A stretch of 12,706 bases of DNA from Deltaproteobacteria bacterium (lineage in GTDB: Bacteria > Desulfobacterota > GWC2-55-46 > DRQE01): assembly GCA_030631875.1 (NCBI GenBank), contig DAOVKH010000025.1:1-12706 (forward strand), written 5' to 3'. The notes beneath the pieces were generated by a model. It saw only the letters and a list, made by a program, of their open reading frames with translations. It did no database searches and was not told the origin of the DNA. Made by a program: the position numbers and the translations under genes. Numbering within the stretch: the first letter of the stretch is position 1; every line of letters begins with the position of its first letter. Below, in pieces: positions 6,618 through 12,706 of this stretch.

Positions 6618-8594
6618 TTAGAGTGTTACCCCTAATGACCTTAAAATAAAGTTAAGCACCCCGCCGACGACAAGTGCGAAGGGGAATATGAATATACCCA
6701 TAAAGAAGGCCGACTTTACGCCGCGCTCCTTTATTATCATAAAGAAGTTAGCAATGCACGGTACGAATAGCGTCATCGTAACGAGGCTGACGACGACCTG
6801 CACGGGGTCGAGCATACCATCACGTTGTAAAGAGTAAAGCCCTGCCGCGCCGTAATCACGCCTCAAGAAACCGATTAAGAAGGCCGAGGTCGCCTCTATG
6901 GGAAGATCCAAGAGGCGCACTATCACCGGAGCCGTCGCGCGCTCTATCAATTCAAGAAGGCGGAGCTTATCGAGTACATAGAGAACGAGTGTGCCTAATA
7001 TAAAGAGTGGGACGGCCTCCTTCAAATACCACTGCACACGCACAAGTGTCTTTAGAGCGATATTCGAAAATTGCGGAATACGAAGCGGCGGAACCTCTAA
7101 TATGAAGTCCGACGTCTCGCCCGGGACTATCTTAGATGAAAGATACGCCACAACAAATAGAACGAGGATAATCGTAAATAACCATATGAGGGTAGCCGTA
7201 AAGGATACGGCTCCGAGCATACCGAGGATAACGCCAAGCTGAGCCGAGCATGGAATACCTAAGGCCAACAAGAAAGTTACTATAATGCGTTCCTTGCGTG
7301 TCTCAAGGATGCGTGCCGTCATCGTAGCCATTGTTGCGCACCCAAGGCCGAGTATCATCGGAAGAACGGCTTTACCATTAAGACCCATCAACTTAAATAC
7401 CCTGTCTACCATAACTGCCAGCCGTGGCAGATAACCCGAATCTTCGAGTATTCCGAAGAATATAAAGAAAAAACCCACTACGGGCAGTATTATTGCTACG
7501 GCATAGGTCAGAGCCATAGTAACGAGTCCGTATTCACCGACTATCAGCTCGCGTATGAATTGAACCGGTACGGCCCACTCCACAACGCGCGTAACCCACG
7601 GGTTCAGGTACTCGCCGAATACGTGGGTTTCGAGAATATCGACACCAATGCCTGCGCCAAGGACGCCGACAAATTCGTACATCAGGAACAAGACCACGGC
7701 AAGGATACCCAGCCCCCATACAGGATGCATCGAAGCTCGTCCAAGCATCGTAAGGATAGGGCTTTGCTTAATCTTCTCCTTCGTCTCGACCCGCTTGACT
7801 ATAGCATCGACCTTTGCAAGGCGAATCTTATTTACTATATAACCTATAGGCTCGGAGTATCTCCTCTGTGCTAGCTCTCGTATAGACTCAAGCCTTTCGA
7901 GCCCGTCGTTATCGAGCCTCTCCGCAACCATACACTCGAGTGTCTCATCGCCTGAAAGTATCATCACGGCGAGGCCTCGCGTAATCTTGCCACTACCTTT
8001 AAATAATTCAATTACCGAGGCAATACCGTCTTCTATCGGAGCAGGGTATCTAACCTCAAGAGAACTTCTTTGCGAAGCGAGTGCGGCTTCTTTAAAGTTA
8101 TCGACACCCCAGCGCTGTGTGGCTATGGCAGGTACGACCTTCAGGCCAATCTCCTCTGAGAGTGCGTCTACGTTAACCTTAATGCCCTTCTCGCCTGCCT
8201 CATCGAACATATTAACTGCTACGACAGCCGGCACCTCCATCTCCGAGAGTTGTATTGCTACGAGAAGACCTCGCCTGATGTTCTTGGCATCGAGTACGTG
8301 CAGTACCGCCGTAACGTCCTCGTCTATGAGGATGTCGCGCGTAACGCGCTCGTCATCCGAGGTTGGCGTGAGGGTATTCACGCCCGGACTATCGACGAGC
8401 ATAAAGGTCTTGCCCTTTATGCGCACCTCCCCGCGCGAGACCTCGACGGTCGTCCCGGGATAATTAGAGACGGTGGCATAACGCCCCGTAAGGACGCCGA
8501 ATATAACGCTCTTACCTACATTCGGGTTACCGAGAAGCACCAGTAAACCGTCGCTCACGCCCTTTAAATCCTTCTTTTCCGTATTACAATCCAT
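6618..8594 (-). CDS. feoB: Ferrous iron transport protein B
   Basis: FeoB is the inner-membrane Fe(II) transporter with a cytosolic GTPase. The G domain has G1 GNPNVGKS (22-29), G2 around YPGTTVE (45-51), G3 DSPG (68-71) and G4 NMFD (128-131), with G5 near 156-163. A guanine-nucleotide-dissociation-inhibitor-like helical region (about 180-285) leads to the membrane part (about 290-655). That part carries the family's gate motifs, GLGCATMATMTARILETRKER-type (416-436), GIPCSAQLGV (446-455) and VPCIANF (611-617). Cysteines at 419, 449 and 613 lie in these conserved positions. At 658 aa it is shorter than E. coli FeoB (773), mostly at the C-terminus. GKS replaces the more common GKT of FeoB. No Shine-Dalgarno precedes the ATG, which lies 10 bp from a Fur-box-like sequence. 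It is followed by dtxR-feoA after 19 bp. Confidence 0.97.
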   Translation of the reverse strand: MDCNTEKKDLKGVSDGLLVLLGNPNVGKSVIFGVLTGRYATVSNYPGTTVEVSRGEVRIKGKTFMLVDSPGVNTLTPTSDDERVTRDILIDEDVTAVLHVLDAKNIRRGLLVAIQLSEMEVPAVVAVNMFDEAGEKGIKVNVDALSEEIGLKVVPAIATQRWGVDNFKEAALASQRSSLEVRYPAPIEDGIASVIELFKGSGKITRGLAVMILSGDETLECMVAERLDNDGLERLESIRELAQRRYSEPIGYIVNKIRLAKVDAIVKRVETKEKIKQSPILTMLGRASMHPVWGLGILAVVLFLMYEFVGVLGAGIGVDILETHVFGEYLNPWVTRVVEWAVPVQFIRELIVGEYGLVTMALTYAVAIILPVVGFFFIFFGILEDSGYLPRLAVMVDRVFKLMGLNGKAVLPMILGLGCATMATMTARILETRKERIIVTFLLALGIPCSAQLGVILGMLGAVSFTATLIWLFTIILVLFVVAYLSSKIVPGETSDFILEVPPLRIPQFSNIALKTLVRVQWYLKEAVPLFILGTLVLYVLDKLRLLELIERATAPVIVRLLDLPIEATSAFLIGFLRRDYGAAGLYSLQRDGMLDPVQVVVSLVTMTLFVPCIANFFMIIKERGVKSAFFMGIFIFPFALVVGGVLNFILRSLGVTL

Positions 8595-8602
8595 AAGATT
8601 AA

Positions 8603-8632
8603 ACGATATCGACTTTCATTTTCATTTAACAA
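8603..8632 (-). promoter_or_regulatory. Proximal, decayed promoter with Fur box for feoB
   Basis: On the minus strand TTGTTA (8632-8627), an 18-base spacer and TATCGT (8608-8603) mirror the better upstream promoter but match the consensus less well. A Fur-box-like sequence GAAAATGAAAGTCGATATC (8623-8605) lies over the spacer and -10, matching the 19-base consensus at 14 positions. If used, transcription would start almost at the feoB ATG, giving an nearly leaderless mRNA. This fits the absence of a Shine-Dalgarno. Function is inferred, while the Fur-box similarity is directly visible. Confidence 0.45.
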
Positions 8633-8634
8633 CC

Positions 8635-8678
8635 AAAAAATTTTAAGTACCTACGCACAGCCCTTACTAAGAAAATCC
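8635..8678 (-). pseudogene. Possible eroded copy of the fur 3' end
   Basis: On the minus strand this stretch can be aligned to the last codons of fur (the GYCKGC region to the stop and the following A/T run). Shared blocks are GGAT, TAAGGG, TG, GCG and AAAATTTTTT. The copy has in-frame stops and small insertions and deletions, so it encodes nothing. It would be the fur end of the tandem duplication. The alignment is short and gapped, so chance similarity is not excluded. Confidence 0.3.
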
Positions 8679-8728
8679 ATGCGCTGCAAGAACTACTACT
8701 TATTCATTACCGCCGGGGAATAATCTAA

Positions 8729-8758
8729 ATGATAACAACTTTCATTTTCATTTGTCAA
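8729..8758 (-). promoter_or_regulatory. Distal Fur-controlled sigma70 promoter for feoB
   Basis: The minus strand shows a perfect -35 TTGACA (8758-8753), an 18-base spacer and a -10 TATCAT (8734-8729, five of six matches). A Fur-box-like sequence GAAAATGAAAGTTGTTATC (8749-8731, 14 of 19 matches) lies over the spacer and -10, so Fur binding would block polymerase. Transcription should begin near 8722, giving a leader of about 130 nt before feoB. The -35 lies 12 bp beyond the fur stop codon, so feoB can be expressed apart from fur. This is the best candidate feo promoter in the window. Confidence 0.7.
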
Positions 8759-8769
8759 GTAAAAAATTT

Positions 8770-9219
8770 TCAGCCCTTTGCCGCGCACCCCTTACAGTAT
8801 CCGTAAAGCTCCAACTTATGGCGCAAGACCTCAAAGCCGAGCTTCCTGGCCGTCTCTATCTGGAGGTCTTCTATCATCTGGTTCTGGAACTCGACTATCT
8901 TGGAGCACTTAACGCATATCATGTGGTCGTGGTGGCCGCCGTCGGGAAGGTTTTCGAACCTCGTCTGCCCGTCGCCGAATTGACGCTCTATGGCAAAGCC
9001 GCACTCTGTCAGGAGCTTCATCGTACGGTATACGGTCGCGTAACCTACGCGAGGCATCTTACGCTTGACCTTCTTGAGGAGTTCTTCTAAATTTATGTGG
9101 GTAGTTGTCTTAAAGAATACTTCGGCGATGAAGTGACGCTGTCTTGTGGACTTAAGCCCCTTATTCTCAAGGCACTCATTAAGCCTGTCCATCTTAACGG
9201 ATGTATCGGTCTTCCCCAT
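8770..9219 (-). CDS. fur: Ferric uptake regulator, Fur family
   Basis: Fur-type regulators bind Fe(II) and block iron uptake promoters. At 149 aa this has the usual size. The N-terminal winged helix contains the recognition helix YATVYRTMKLL (60-70), and H41 lies at a position used for metal binding in the family. The dimerisation domain has HHDH (96-99), CVKC (102-105) and the C-terminal CKGC (142-145), so the structural Cys4 zinc site appears complete. E78 and E90 are further possible ligands. Fur rather than Zur or PerR is the best guess because feoB is next to it and Fur-box-like sequences lie just downstream, but sequence alone does not fully separate these. No Shine-Dalgarno is clear before the chosen ATG. 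M10 is an alternative start that would still keep the whole domain. I see no Fur box upstream of fur, so autoregulation is not evident. Confidence 0.93.
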   Translation of the reverse strand: MGKTDTSVKMDRLNECLENKGLKSTRQRHFIAEVFFKTTTHINLEELLKKVKRKMPRVGYATVYRTMKLLTECGFAIERQFGDGQTRFENLPDGGHHDHMICVKCSKIVEFQNQMIEDLQIETARKLGFEVLRHKLELYGYCKGCAAKG

Positions 9220-9430
9220 GGCAAAGGCAATCCAAGCGAGCCGACGACATAGAAACTCGCGGCGCAGGTAAGTTGTTCACTCCAGCCCAGATTATGAGAC
9301 TTCCGCCTTTGTAAGAGTCACAGAGAGTAACGCCTACGGAGCCACAGAGTCCAAGAAAAACTCCATGAACCAAACGCAACCTATGCACCTTAATTGAAAA
9401 GACGAAGAGCCACGACACGGGCTAAAAAAA
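9220..9430. other. Non-coding gap between tRNA-Gly and fur
   Basis: About 210 bp carry no gene I can support. An open frame on the minus strand spans 9194-9418 but runs into fur in another frame and has no family features. CACAGAG occurs twice (9319-9325 and 9343-9349) on either side of GTAACGCCTACGGAG. That stretch loosely resembles part of the palindromic repeat near 494-510, so it may be a degraded repeat copy. The fur promoter should lie here or come from read-through, but no convincing -35/-10 pair was found. Confidence 0.5.
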
Positions 9431-9505
9431 TGGAGCGGGAGACGGGATTCGAACCCGCGACCCCAACCTTGGCAAGGTTGTGCTCTACCACTGAGCTACT
9501 CCCGC
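9431..9505 (-). tRNA. tRNA-Gly (anticodon GCC)
   Basis: The minus strand folds into a full cloverleaf of 75 nt. The acceptor stem is GCGGGAG/CTCCCGC, the D arm is GCTC-AGTGGTA-GAGC, and the anticodon arm is CAACC-TTGCCAA-GGTTG with GCC anticodon. The T arm is GCGGG-TTCGAAT-CCCGT, which includes one G-T pair, and it is followed by discriminator T and encoded CCA (9433-9431). A run of seven T follows the CCA directly and may help end the transcript. It decodes GGC and GGT. A promoter and leader hairpin lie upstream. Confidence 0.98.
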
Positions 9506-9528
9506 GTTAACGGCACTTTAAAAAGAGA

Positions 9529-9552
9529 GAACCAAGTACTCGGACTTGGCTC
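9529..9552 (-). promoter_or_regulatory. Hairpin in the tRNA-Gly leader
   Basis: In the minus-strand RNA, GAGCCAAGT and ACTTGGTTC form a nine-pair stem with one G-U pair and a six-base loop. TCTCTTTTT follows directly. It lies between the tRNA promoter and the mature 5' end, so it could be a processing signal, or a weak terminator that limits read-through or attenuates tRNA expression. The U-tract is interrupted, so strong termination is unlikely. Confidence 0.45.
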
Positions 9553-9568
9553 GACTTGCAAGGATACG

Positions 9569-9596
9569 ATTTTATCATAACCTGCAAGACTGTCAA
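9569..9596 (-). promoter_or_regulatory. Sigma70-type promoter for tRNA-Gly
   Basis: On the minus strand a perfect -35 TTGACA (9596-9591) is followed by a 16-base spacer and -10 TAAAAT (9574-9569, five of six matches). Transcription should start near 9562, about 57 nt before the tRNA. It lies after the small zinc-ribbon gene and points to the tRNA. Confidence 0.7.
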
Positions 9597-9639
9597 GAAA
9601 AATTCTTAGAATAAGGCTATTAAAACTCAAATTACTATA

Positions 9640-9804
9640 TTAATTGTCGTCCTTAAGGTACGGCTCGTCCGTCTTCTTGTTGAGTAGGTACTTAAGCGGT
9701 GAGTCGCATTCCGTACAGAACAATTCATCACCCTTCTTCTCATATCCGCCCAGAAGAACATCGCAGTCGCATACCGGACATACTAAAGACTCAATATCTG
9801 ACAT
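9640..9804 (-). CDS. Small zinc-ribbon protein, 54 aa
   Basis: This short gene starts with GGAGG seven bases before the ATG. It encodes MSDIESLVCPVCDCD at the N-terminus, with a second pair CTEC, so C9-x2-C12 and C30-x2-C33 form a zinc ribbon (C14 is an extra cysteine). A lysine- and acid-rich tail of about 15 residues follows. There is no signal peptide or membrane helix. The size and layout recall rubredoxin-like or LysW-like small zinc proteins, but the EDWGE ending of LysW is absent. The function is unknown. It follows gpmI after 44 bp and is likely in the same transcript. It ends about 45 bp before the tRNA promoter. I am confident it is a gene because of the strong ribosome binding site and intact ribbon. 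Confidence 0.82.
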   Translation of the reverse strand: MSDIESLVCPVCDCDVLLGGYEKKGDELFCTECDSPLKYLLNKKTDEPYLKDDN

Positions 9805-9848
9805 AATGTAACCTCCTTAAATTAGTATTGTCTACTAAAAAAAACTAC

Positions 9849-11393
9849 CTATATAAGCGGTTCGCCTTCCATGGCCTTTGGAATATCTATCTCCATAATC
9901 TTAAGTATGGTCGGTGCTATGGAGGATAGGCCGAGGCCCGTCTTAAGCTCTGCGCCTACTCTATCATCGTCTACAAGTATCAGCGGTACGGGGTTTGTCG
10001 TATGAGCCGTTAGGAGCTCGCCTGCGGCATCCTTCATCTCTTCAACATTACCGTGGTCTGCAGTTATTATAACTACCGCGCCCCTGGCCTTTGCGGCATT
10101 AACGACCCTTCCGACGGCTCTGTCTACGGCCTCGCACGCCCTTACGGCGGCGTTAAATACACCGGTATGTCCGACCATATCGCCGTTTGCGAAGTTCATC
10201 AATATAAAGCCGTACTTCTCTGATTCTATCGCCGATATTGCCGAATCGGCTATCTCGGCGCATCGCATAAGAGGGGCTTCATCGTATGTCGCAACGTCCT
10301 TCTGCGACGGTATCAGGAAACGATCTTCGCCTTTGGAGGCTTCCTCTACGCCACCGTTAAAGAAGAAGGTTACGTGGGCATACTTCTCTGTCTCAGATAC
10401 ACGGAATTGGTTAATCCCCGCTTGGCTCAAGACAGTACCGAGTATGTCGGTCAAGGCCTTAGGCTTAAATATTACGGGCAGAGAAAGATCAAGGCCGTAG
10501 TCGGTCATAGTCAGGAAGGTGGCAAGCTCCCTTCTGCCGCTCTCCCGCTCAAAGCCCGTGAAGTCCTCCTCCACTATCGCAGAGGTAAGCTCGCGCGCCC
10601 TGTCGGATCTAAAGTTAAAGAATATAACGCCGTCACCGTCGTTTATAGTACCAACCGGTGAGCCGTCGCTACCTACCATTACCGTCGGCTCTACGAACTC
10701 GTCGCTCTCGCCTCTTTCGTAGGCCGCTTCTATAGCCGCCAATGGGTTGGAGCTACTGCGCCCTCGTCCTTCGACAATAGCGTTGTATGCCTTGCTGACA
10801 CGTTCCCAACGGGAGTCCCTATCCATTGCGTAGTAGCGCCCCGACACGCTCGCCACACACCCTCCAATCTCTGCTGTCTTTCTTAAAAGCACCTCCATGA
10901 AGCCTTTGGCACTCTTTGGAGCTGTATCTCGCCCATCAAGAAAGGCGTGTATAAATACCTCTTCTATGCCCGCCCCTTTGGCCGCCTCTAATAGACCGTA
11001 GAGGTGTTCCATATGGCTGTGAACACCGCCGTCGGAGAGTAGACCCATCAAGTGCAGAGCCTTACCACTACCCTTAACCTTTACGAGGCAATCCGTTAAG
11101 GTTGCGTTATTATGCAGTTCGCCATTGGAGACAGCTCTATTTATTCTGGTGAGTTCCTGGAGTATTACACGCCCTGAGCCGAGCGTTAGGTGTCCTACCT
11201 CTGAATTGCCCATCTGCCCCTCAGGCAGGCCTACCGCCGCACCGGAGGTATTAACAGGAACGTAGGGATACTCTTTGGTGAGGGCATCGATATTCGGGGT
11301 GTCGGCCACTGCAACAGCATTGACGTCAACGCCCGGATTTGACTTCGGGTTAATCCCCCAGCCGTCCATGACTACGAGTACGACAGGCTTCAT
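9849..11393 (-). CDS. gpmI: 2,3-bisphosphoglycerate-independent phosphoglycerate mutase
   Basis: GpmI interconverts 3- and 2-phosphoglycerate in glycolysis and gluconeogenesis, using two Mn(II) ions and a phosphoserine intermediate. At 514 aa it has the usual size. VVMDGWG (7-13) gives the first metal-binding aspartate D10, and QMGNSEVGH (60-68) holds the catalytic serine S64. FLDGRDTAP (151-159), SGRYYAMDRDSRWERV (184-199), the FFNFRSDRARELT substrate loop and the C-terminal NGDMVGHTG and ADHGNVEEM metal motifs all follow. No break or missing key residue was seen. The start is well supported: CGGAAG lies just before the ATG. The ATG overlaps the TGA of the upstream LapB-like gene (ATGA), so translation is probably coupled. 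It is a cytosolic enzyme. Confidence 0.98.
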   Translation of the reverse strand: MKPVVLVVMDGWGINPKSNPGVDVNAVAVADTPNIDALTKEYPYVPVNTSGAAVGLPEGQMGNSEVGHLTLGSGRVILQELTRINRAVSNGELHNNATLTDCLVKVKGSGKALHLMGLLSDGGVHSHMEHLYGLLEAAKGAGIEEVFIHAFLDGRDTAPKSAKGFMEVLLRKTAEIGGCVASVSGRYYAMDRDSRWERVSKAYNAIVEGRGRSSSNPLAAIEAAYERGESDEFVEPTVMVGSDGSPVGTINDGDGVIFFNFRSDRARELTSAIVEEDFTGFERESGRRELATFLTMTDYGLDLSLPVIFKPKALTDILGTVLSQAGINQFRVSETEKYAHVTFFFNGGVEEASKGEDRFLIPSQKDVATYDEAPLMRCAEIADSAISAIESEKYGFILMNFANGDMVGHTGVFNAAVRACEAVDRAVGRVVNAAKARGAVVIITADHGNVEEMKDAAGELLTAHTTNPVPLILVDDDRVGAELKTGLGLSSIAPTILKIMEIDIPKAMEGEPLI

Positions 11394-12706
11394 TTATTAC
11401 TTCCGCTGACAGAGCCACTGCTATCCACAGCCCCGATCTCCGCAGAGGGCGAAGCGGTCGCAACAGATTCTCCCCGATTAATGTTTATAACGGTAGCACT
11501 ACTCCCCTTCGACCCGTCGCCCACCGGCACGCCACTTACAACAAAGCTATTCCACGTAGAGCAACGTTCGCACCTCGGCTCCCAATGAGATAGTATGACC
11601 GCGCACTTTGAACACTCAAAGCTTGGCGAGAACTCTTTATCGAGCGCAAATGCCTTCTTAAATAAGGCGGCCGAGCGCTTACCCTGCTTACGCCTGAAGT
11701 AGGCCTCGGCTAATAGTACGTCTCTATATCTTCCCTCACTGCCTTCTCGCTCTTCAATGTTTTCGAGGGCCTCTATGGCATCATCTACCATCTCAAGGCG
11801 CAGATACAACCTTGCCTGAAGAAGCCTTAATACGTCCCTCGCAGGCTCTCTCGTAAGGGCGTCTTTATATGCTACTATTATCATATCGGGCGTTGAATCG
11901 GCTATGTATATATCCTCCAACTCAAGGAGGTACTCAGGGTCTCTATGGCTATCAAAGCCGCTCTTAAGTAGCTCTACGGCTTCAGTGTTCTTTCCCTCTT
12001 TTAGCATTATCTTACCGAGAAGCAGGCGCGCCGGCATGAACGACGGCTCGGCACCGAGCGCGTTCTTCGCACCAAGTTCGGCGTCACTTAACCTGTCGTC
12101 GTTATAGCTCATCGCGGCGTCCTCATAGTAGTAGGCCGCCAATAATTCTTCTGCGCCGGAGTCCTTGGCAGTGGCAGAGTCCATGAGCCTCTTTTGAAAG
12201 TCCGCGGCTTGAGCCCACAGGCAAAGCCCGGCCTTAAGCTCTCTTAGCTCACTCAATGCGCGAAGGCTCGATGAGTCTATCTTAAGCACTTCGAGCAATG
12301 CCCTCTCGACGGCCTTAAGGTCATTTGCCCTGCGAGCCAGCGAGGCCATAGCGAATAGTGCCTCTATGTCGCCGTCCCCTGCCGCCACGGCTGAAAAGTC
12401 TTCGAGCAAGGTAAGCCCCTTAGTACTCTCGCCGGCCTTGGAGTAGGCCTCGGCCAAGTAGAGTGTTGCAGAGCGCCTGAAAGACCTCTCGCCTGTGCCG
12501 TGTAGCAAGGACTTTTCGAGGAGTTTTACGGCATCACCATAGGCCCCCTTGAATAAGGCCGCCGTGCCTTTGTTGTAATTCTTTTGTGCCTGAGTGGCGA
12601 GCTTGCGTTCCTTACGCCCCTTCATCTCACCGACCATCTTGGCGGCATCGATGAAGATGGTATTGAATATCATCAGGGCCACGCCCAGGACAAAGCCCGC
12701 AAAGAG
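11390..12706 (-). CDS. LapB/YciM-like TPR protein with C-terminal zinc ribbon (partial)
   Basis: The gene runs off the right edge, so its start is outside the window. The reading frame is open to base 12706 and encodes LFAGFVLG before a possible GTG start at 12682. Together with the following VALMIFNTIF this looks like an N-terminal membrane anchor, so the GTG is probably not the true start. TPR-type helical repeats fill most of the protein. The C-terminus has the LapB-like rubredoxin-type zinc ribbon (numbering from the GTG codon) with C357-x2-C360 and C371-x2-C374 and then WNSF. In E. coli LapB this ribbon and the TPRs regulate LpxC turnover by FtsH and so control LPS synthesis. A Ser/Gly-rich, probably disordered tail of about 50 residues after the ribbon is unlike E. 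coli LapB. Its job here is inferred from architecture. It overlaps gpmI by four bases. Confidence 0.8.
   Translation of the reverse strand, partial: LFAGFVLGVALMIFNTIFIDAAKMVGEMKGRKERKLATQAQKNYNKGTAALFKGAYGDAVKLLEKSLLHGTGERSFRRSATLYLAEAYSKAGESTKGLTLLEDFSAVAAGDGDIEALFAMASLARRANDLKAVERALLEVLKIDSSSLRALSELRELKAGLCLWAQAADFQKRLMDSATAKDSGAEELLAAYYYEDAAMSYNDDRLSDAELGAKNALGAEPSFMPARLLLGKIMLKEGKNTEAVELLKSGFDSHRDPEYLLELEDIYIADSTPDMIIVAYKDALTREPARDVLRLLQARLYLRLEMVDDAIEALENIEEREGSEGRYRDVLLAEAYFRRKQGKRSAALFKKAFALDKEFSPSFECSKCAVILSHWEPRCERCSTWNSFVVSGVPVGDGSKGSSATVININRGESVATASPSAEIGAVDSSGSVSGSNK

Larger units (their letters stand above)
8605..8770 (-). repeat. Imperfect direct repeat of Fur-box/promoter unit
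   Basis: Two 40-base copies (8605-8644 and 8731-8770) are identical at 34 positions and lie 126 bp apart in the same orientation. Each holds a Fur-box-like sequence and ends, in plus-strand order, in AAAAAATTTT. Weaker similarity continues past both ends. On the feoB side both copies carry a similar A/T-rich stretch. On the fur side the fur 3' coding end resembles sequence next to the proximal copy. This points to a tandem duplication of the fur-feoB junction. Confidence 0.7.

Noticed and set aside
9194..9418. Open frame of 74 codons on the minus strand upstream of fur
   Set aside because: It runs into fur out of frame, has no convincing ribosome binding site or family motif, and sits in a repeat-like gap.
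9600..9616. ATTCTTAGAAT palindrome after the small zinc-ribbon gene, considered as a terminator
   Set aside because: The stem is five A/T-rich pairs with a one-base loop, too unstable for termination, and it lies close to the tRNA promoter.
9837..9844. Run of eight T on the minus strand just after the gpmI stop, considered as a terminator
   Set aside because: No GC-rich stem precedes it, and the small zinc-ribbon gene follows with its own strong ribosome binding site.
1..12706. CRISPR arrays, integrases, transposases, toxin-antitoxin pairs or known defence genes
   Set aside because: None was seen on either strand; the tRNA-Gly has no duplicated 3' end that would suggest an attachment site.

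Overview
The window looks like a chromosomal segment of a Gram-negative bacterium. The gene content (dnaE-accA, a LapB-like envelope TPR protein, a DtxR-FeoA fusion next to feoB, phosphoglycerate mutase GpmI) and the protein sequences suggest a deltaproteobacterial or Nitrospinota-like lineage. No taxonomic marker is present, so this is an inference. Every gene I can support lies on the minus strand, so transcription runs from high to low coordinates. No phage, transposase, CRISPR or obvious defence system was found.

In order of transcription, the right edge carries a LapB-like TPR protein whose start lies outside the window. It overlaps gpmI by four bases, and gpmI is followed by a 54-residue zinc-ribbon protein with a strong ribosome binding site. 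Next come a sigma70-type promoter, a hairpin in the leader, and tRNA-Gly(GCC) with encoded CCA. About 210 bp without a recognisable gene follow.

The middle is an iron module: fur, then a 175-bp intergenic region with two near-identical promoter/Fur-box units 126 bp apart, then feoB, then a DtxR-type repressor carrying a C-terminal FeoA-like domain. There is no free-standing feoA. Fur and DtxR therefore flank the ferrous iron transporter they probably control. This is the most interesting part of the window. The distal promoter has a perfect TTGACA and a 5/6 match to TATAAT, with a Fur-box-like sequence over its spacer and -10. The proximal copy is decayed and sits right at the feoB start.

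Downstream, with gaps of 19 to 63 bp, come a membrane-anchored TPR protein, dnaE and accA. The TPR protein looks like the tail of a larger TMTC-like membrane protein. DnaE retains all nine expected PHP metal ligands. A Fur-box-like sequence (15/19) also sits just upstream of dnaE. After accA there is a roughly 120-bp palindromic element that looks like a dispersed intergenic repeat. The window ends with an AT-rich zinc-ribbon gene of unknown function.

Most of the window is ordinary housekeeping. The novelty lies in the duplicated iron-responsive promoter, the FeoA/DtxR fusion with no separate FeoA, and some small uncharacterised genes.
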